Assembly (NCBI GenBank): GCA_031270755.1
Contig: JAISWV010000356.1
Location: 1-5,582, forward strand
Direction of reading: 5' to 3'
DNA length: 5,582 nucleotides
Origin: Synergistaceae bacterium
Lineage (GTDB): Bacteria; Synergistota; Synergistia; Synergistales; Aminobacteriaceae
Within the stretch, counting starts at the first letter, position 1; each line of letters starts with the position of its first letter. A model generated the notes under the pieces. That model had not been told where the DNA came from. It did no database searches and worked only from the letters and a program-made list of their open reading frames with translations. Below, piece by piece: positions 5,196-5,582 of the stretch. The translations under genes and the position numbers were made by a program.

Positions 5196-5582
5196 ATGGC
5201 AGATAAAATTGTGGACATCGAGAAGCGTATCAGTCGTTCCTTGCAGGAAAGCCTCGACGAGCTCTATCTTCTGAGACAGGAAGAGGCAGAGCGCCTTGAG
5301 GACGTAAAGGAGCGAGGGAGTGCTCTTGTGCTGGAATTGAGGGACTTGGCTACGGCTATAGACAAAGCGGTCAAAGACTACGACCAATCCCGCGAGGAGC
5401 TGCTGGAAAGCTCGAGGCGAGGCGAAACATTGGATGAAAAGGCCTCTTACGAGCGCGCCTCCGAGTTCATGAAGATGCGAGGATCTTTGGAGGAGCGGCA
5501 TCGGCTTCTGAGCACCAAAAAAGAAGAGCTCCTGCAGGAAGAACGGCGTTTGGAGCGCTTGGTTTCCAGAAGCGAAAATATG
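5196..5582 (+). CDS. DegS-like sensor histidine kinase, N-terminal coiled-coil sensor domain (3' end outside window)
   Basis: The first 129 codons are present and the frame is open to the window end. The protein starts MADKIVDIEKRISRSLQESL and is almost wholly helical, charged and rich in Glu, Arg and Leu. The order of segments resembles the B. subtilis DegS sensor domain: SLDELYLLRQEEAERLEDV (18-36), REELLESSRRGE (66-77), SYERASEFMKMRGSLEER (84-101) and LLQEERRLERLVSRSENM (112-129), the last matching the ERRL...ERSESLV region of DegS. No signal peptide or membrane segment is seen, fitting a cytoplasmic kinase. The HisKA_3 and ATPase domains would lie downstream, outside the window. The ATG has GGAG six bases upstream (5186-5189), and a good promoter lies at 5078-5106. 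It could instead be another long coiled-coil protein, because the catalytic part is not visible. Confidence 0.7.
   Translation, partial: MADKIVDIEKRISRSLQESLDELYLLRQEEAERLEDVKERGSALVLELRDLATAIDKAVKDYDQSREELLESSRRGETLDEKASYERASEFMKMRGSLEERHRLLSTKKEELLQEERRLERLVSRSENM

Noticed and set aside
1..5582. CRISPR array, tRNA or rRNA genes, intact insertion sequence
   Set aside because: No spaced direct repeats, cloverleaf, rRNA signature or transposase motif was seen on either strand.

Overview
The window looks like bacterial chromosome, about 5.6 kb at one end of a contig. The main operon and the partial gene at the right end are GC-rich and carry clear Shine-Dalgarno sequences. The gene content is an electron-transfer flavoprotein pair, a ureidoglycine-aminohydrolase-type cupin and a DegS-like coiled-coil sensor. 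This fits an anaerobic, nitrogen-compound- or amino-acid-fermenting bacterium. I lean towards Synergistota or a clostridia-like lineage, but that placement is inference from gene style and not from a marker gene.

Layout: (1) Bases 1-106 are homopolymer- and palindrome-rich sequence with no gene, and look like a poor-quality contig end. (2) Bases 107-3964, minus strand, hold a compact four-gene operon transcribed right to left: allE-like bicupin, DAO-family FAD oxidoreductase, etfB, etfA. The gaps are 16 nt, 1 nt and an 8-nt overlap, so co-transcription and translational coupling are very likely. (3) Bases 3965-4110 are its leader, with a plausible sigma-70-type promoter (TTGTCA, 16 bp, TATAGT on the minus strand) and a 9-bp palindrome on the -35 box. 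(4) Bases 4103-4983, plus strand, are a decayed, AT-richer segment. It holds an unrecognised ORF remnant with an in-frame stop, then a RecG-like/AlbA_2-HATPase_c_4 family gene that has lost its N-terminus and an internal block of roughly 90 codons. (5) Bases 4984-5195 hold a near-consensus promoter. (6) Bases 5196-5582 are the 5' part of a DegS-like sensor histidine kinase, cut by the window end.

How the operon could work: the FAD oxidoreductase would oxidise a small amine, amino acid or related compound and pass electrons to EtfAB instead of oxygen, as sarcosine and dimethylglycine dehydrogenases do. The cupin keeps the metal- and substrate-binding residues of (S)-ureidoglycine aminohydrolase, which releases ammonia from ureidoglycine in purine/allantoin breakdown. 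Together they suggest an ETF-linked route for a ureido- or amino-acid-like compound. No other allantoin-pathway genes are visible, so the substrate is unknown. This combination is the most interesting feature of the window.
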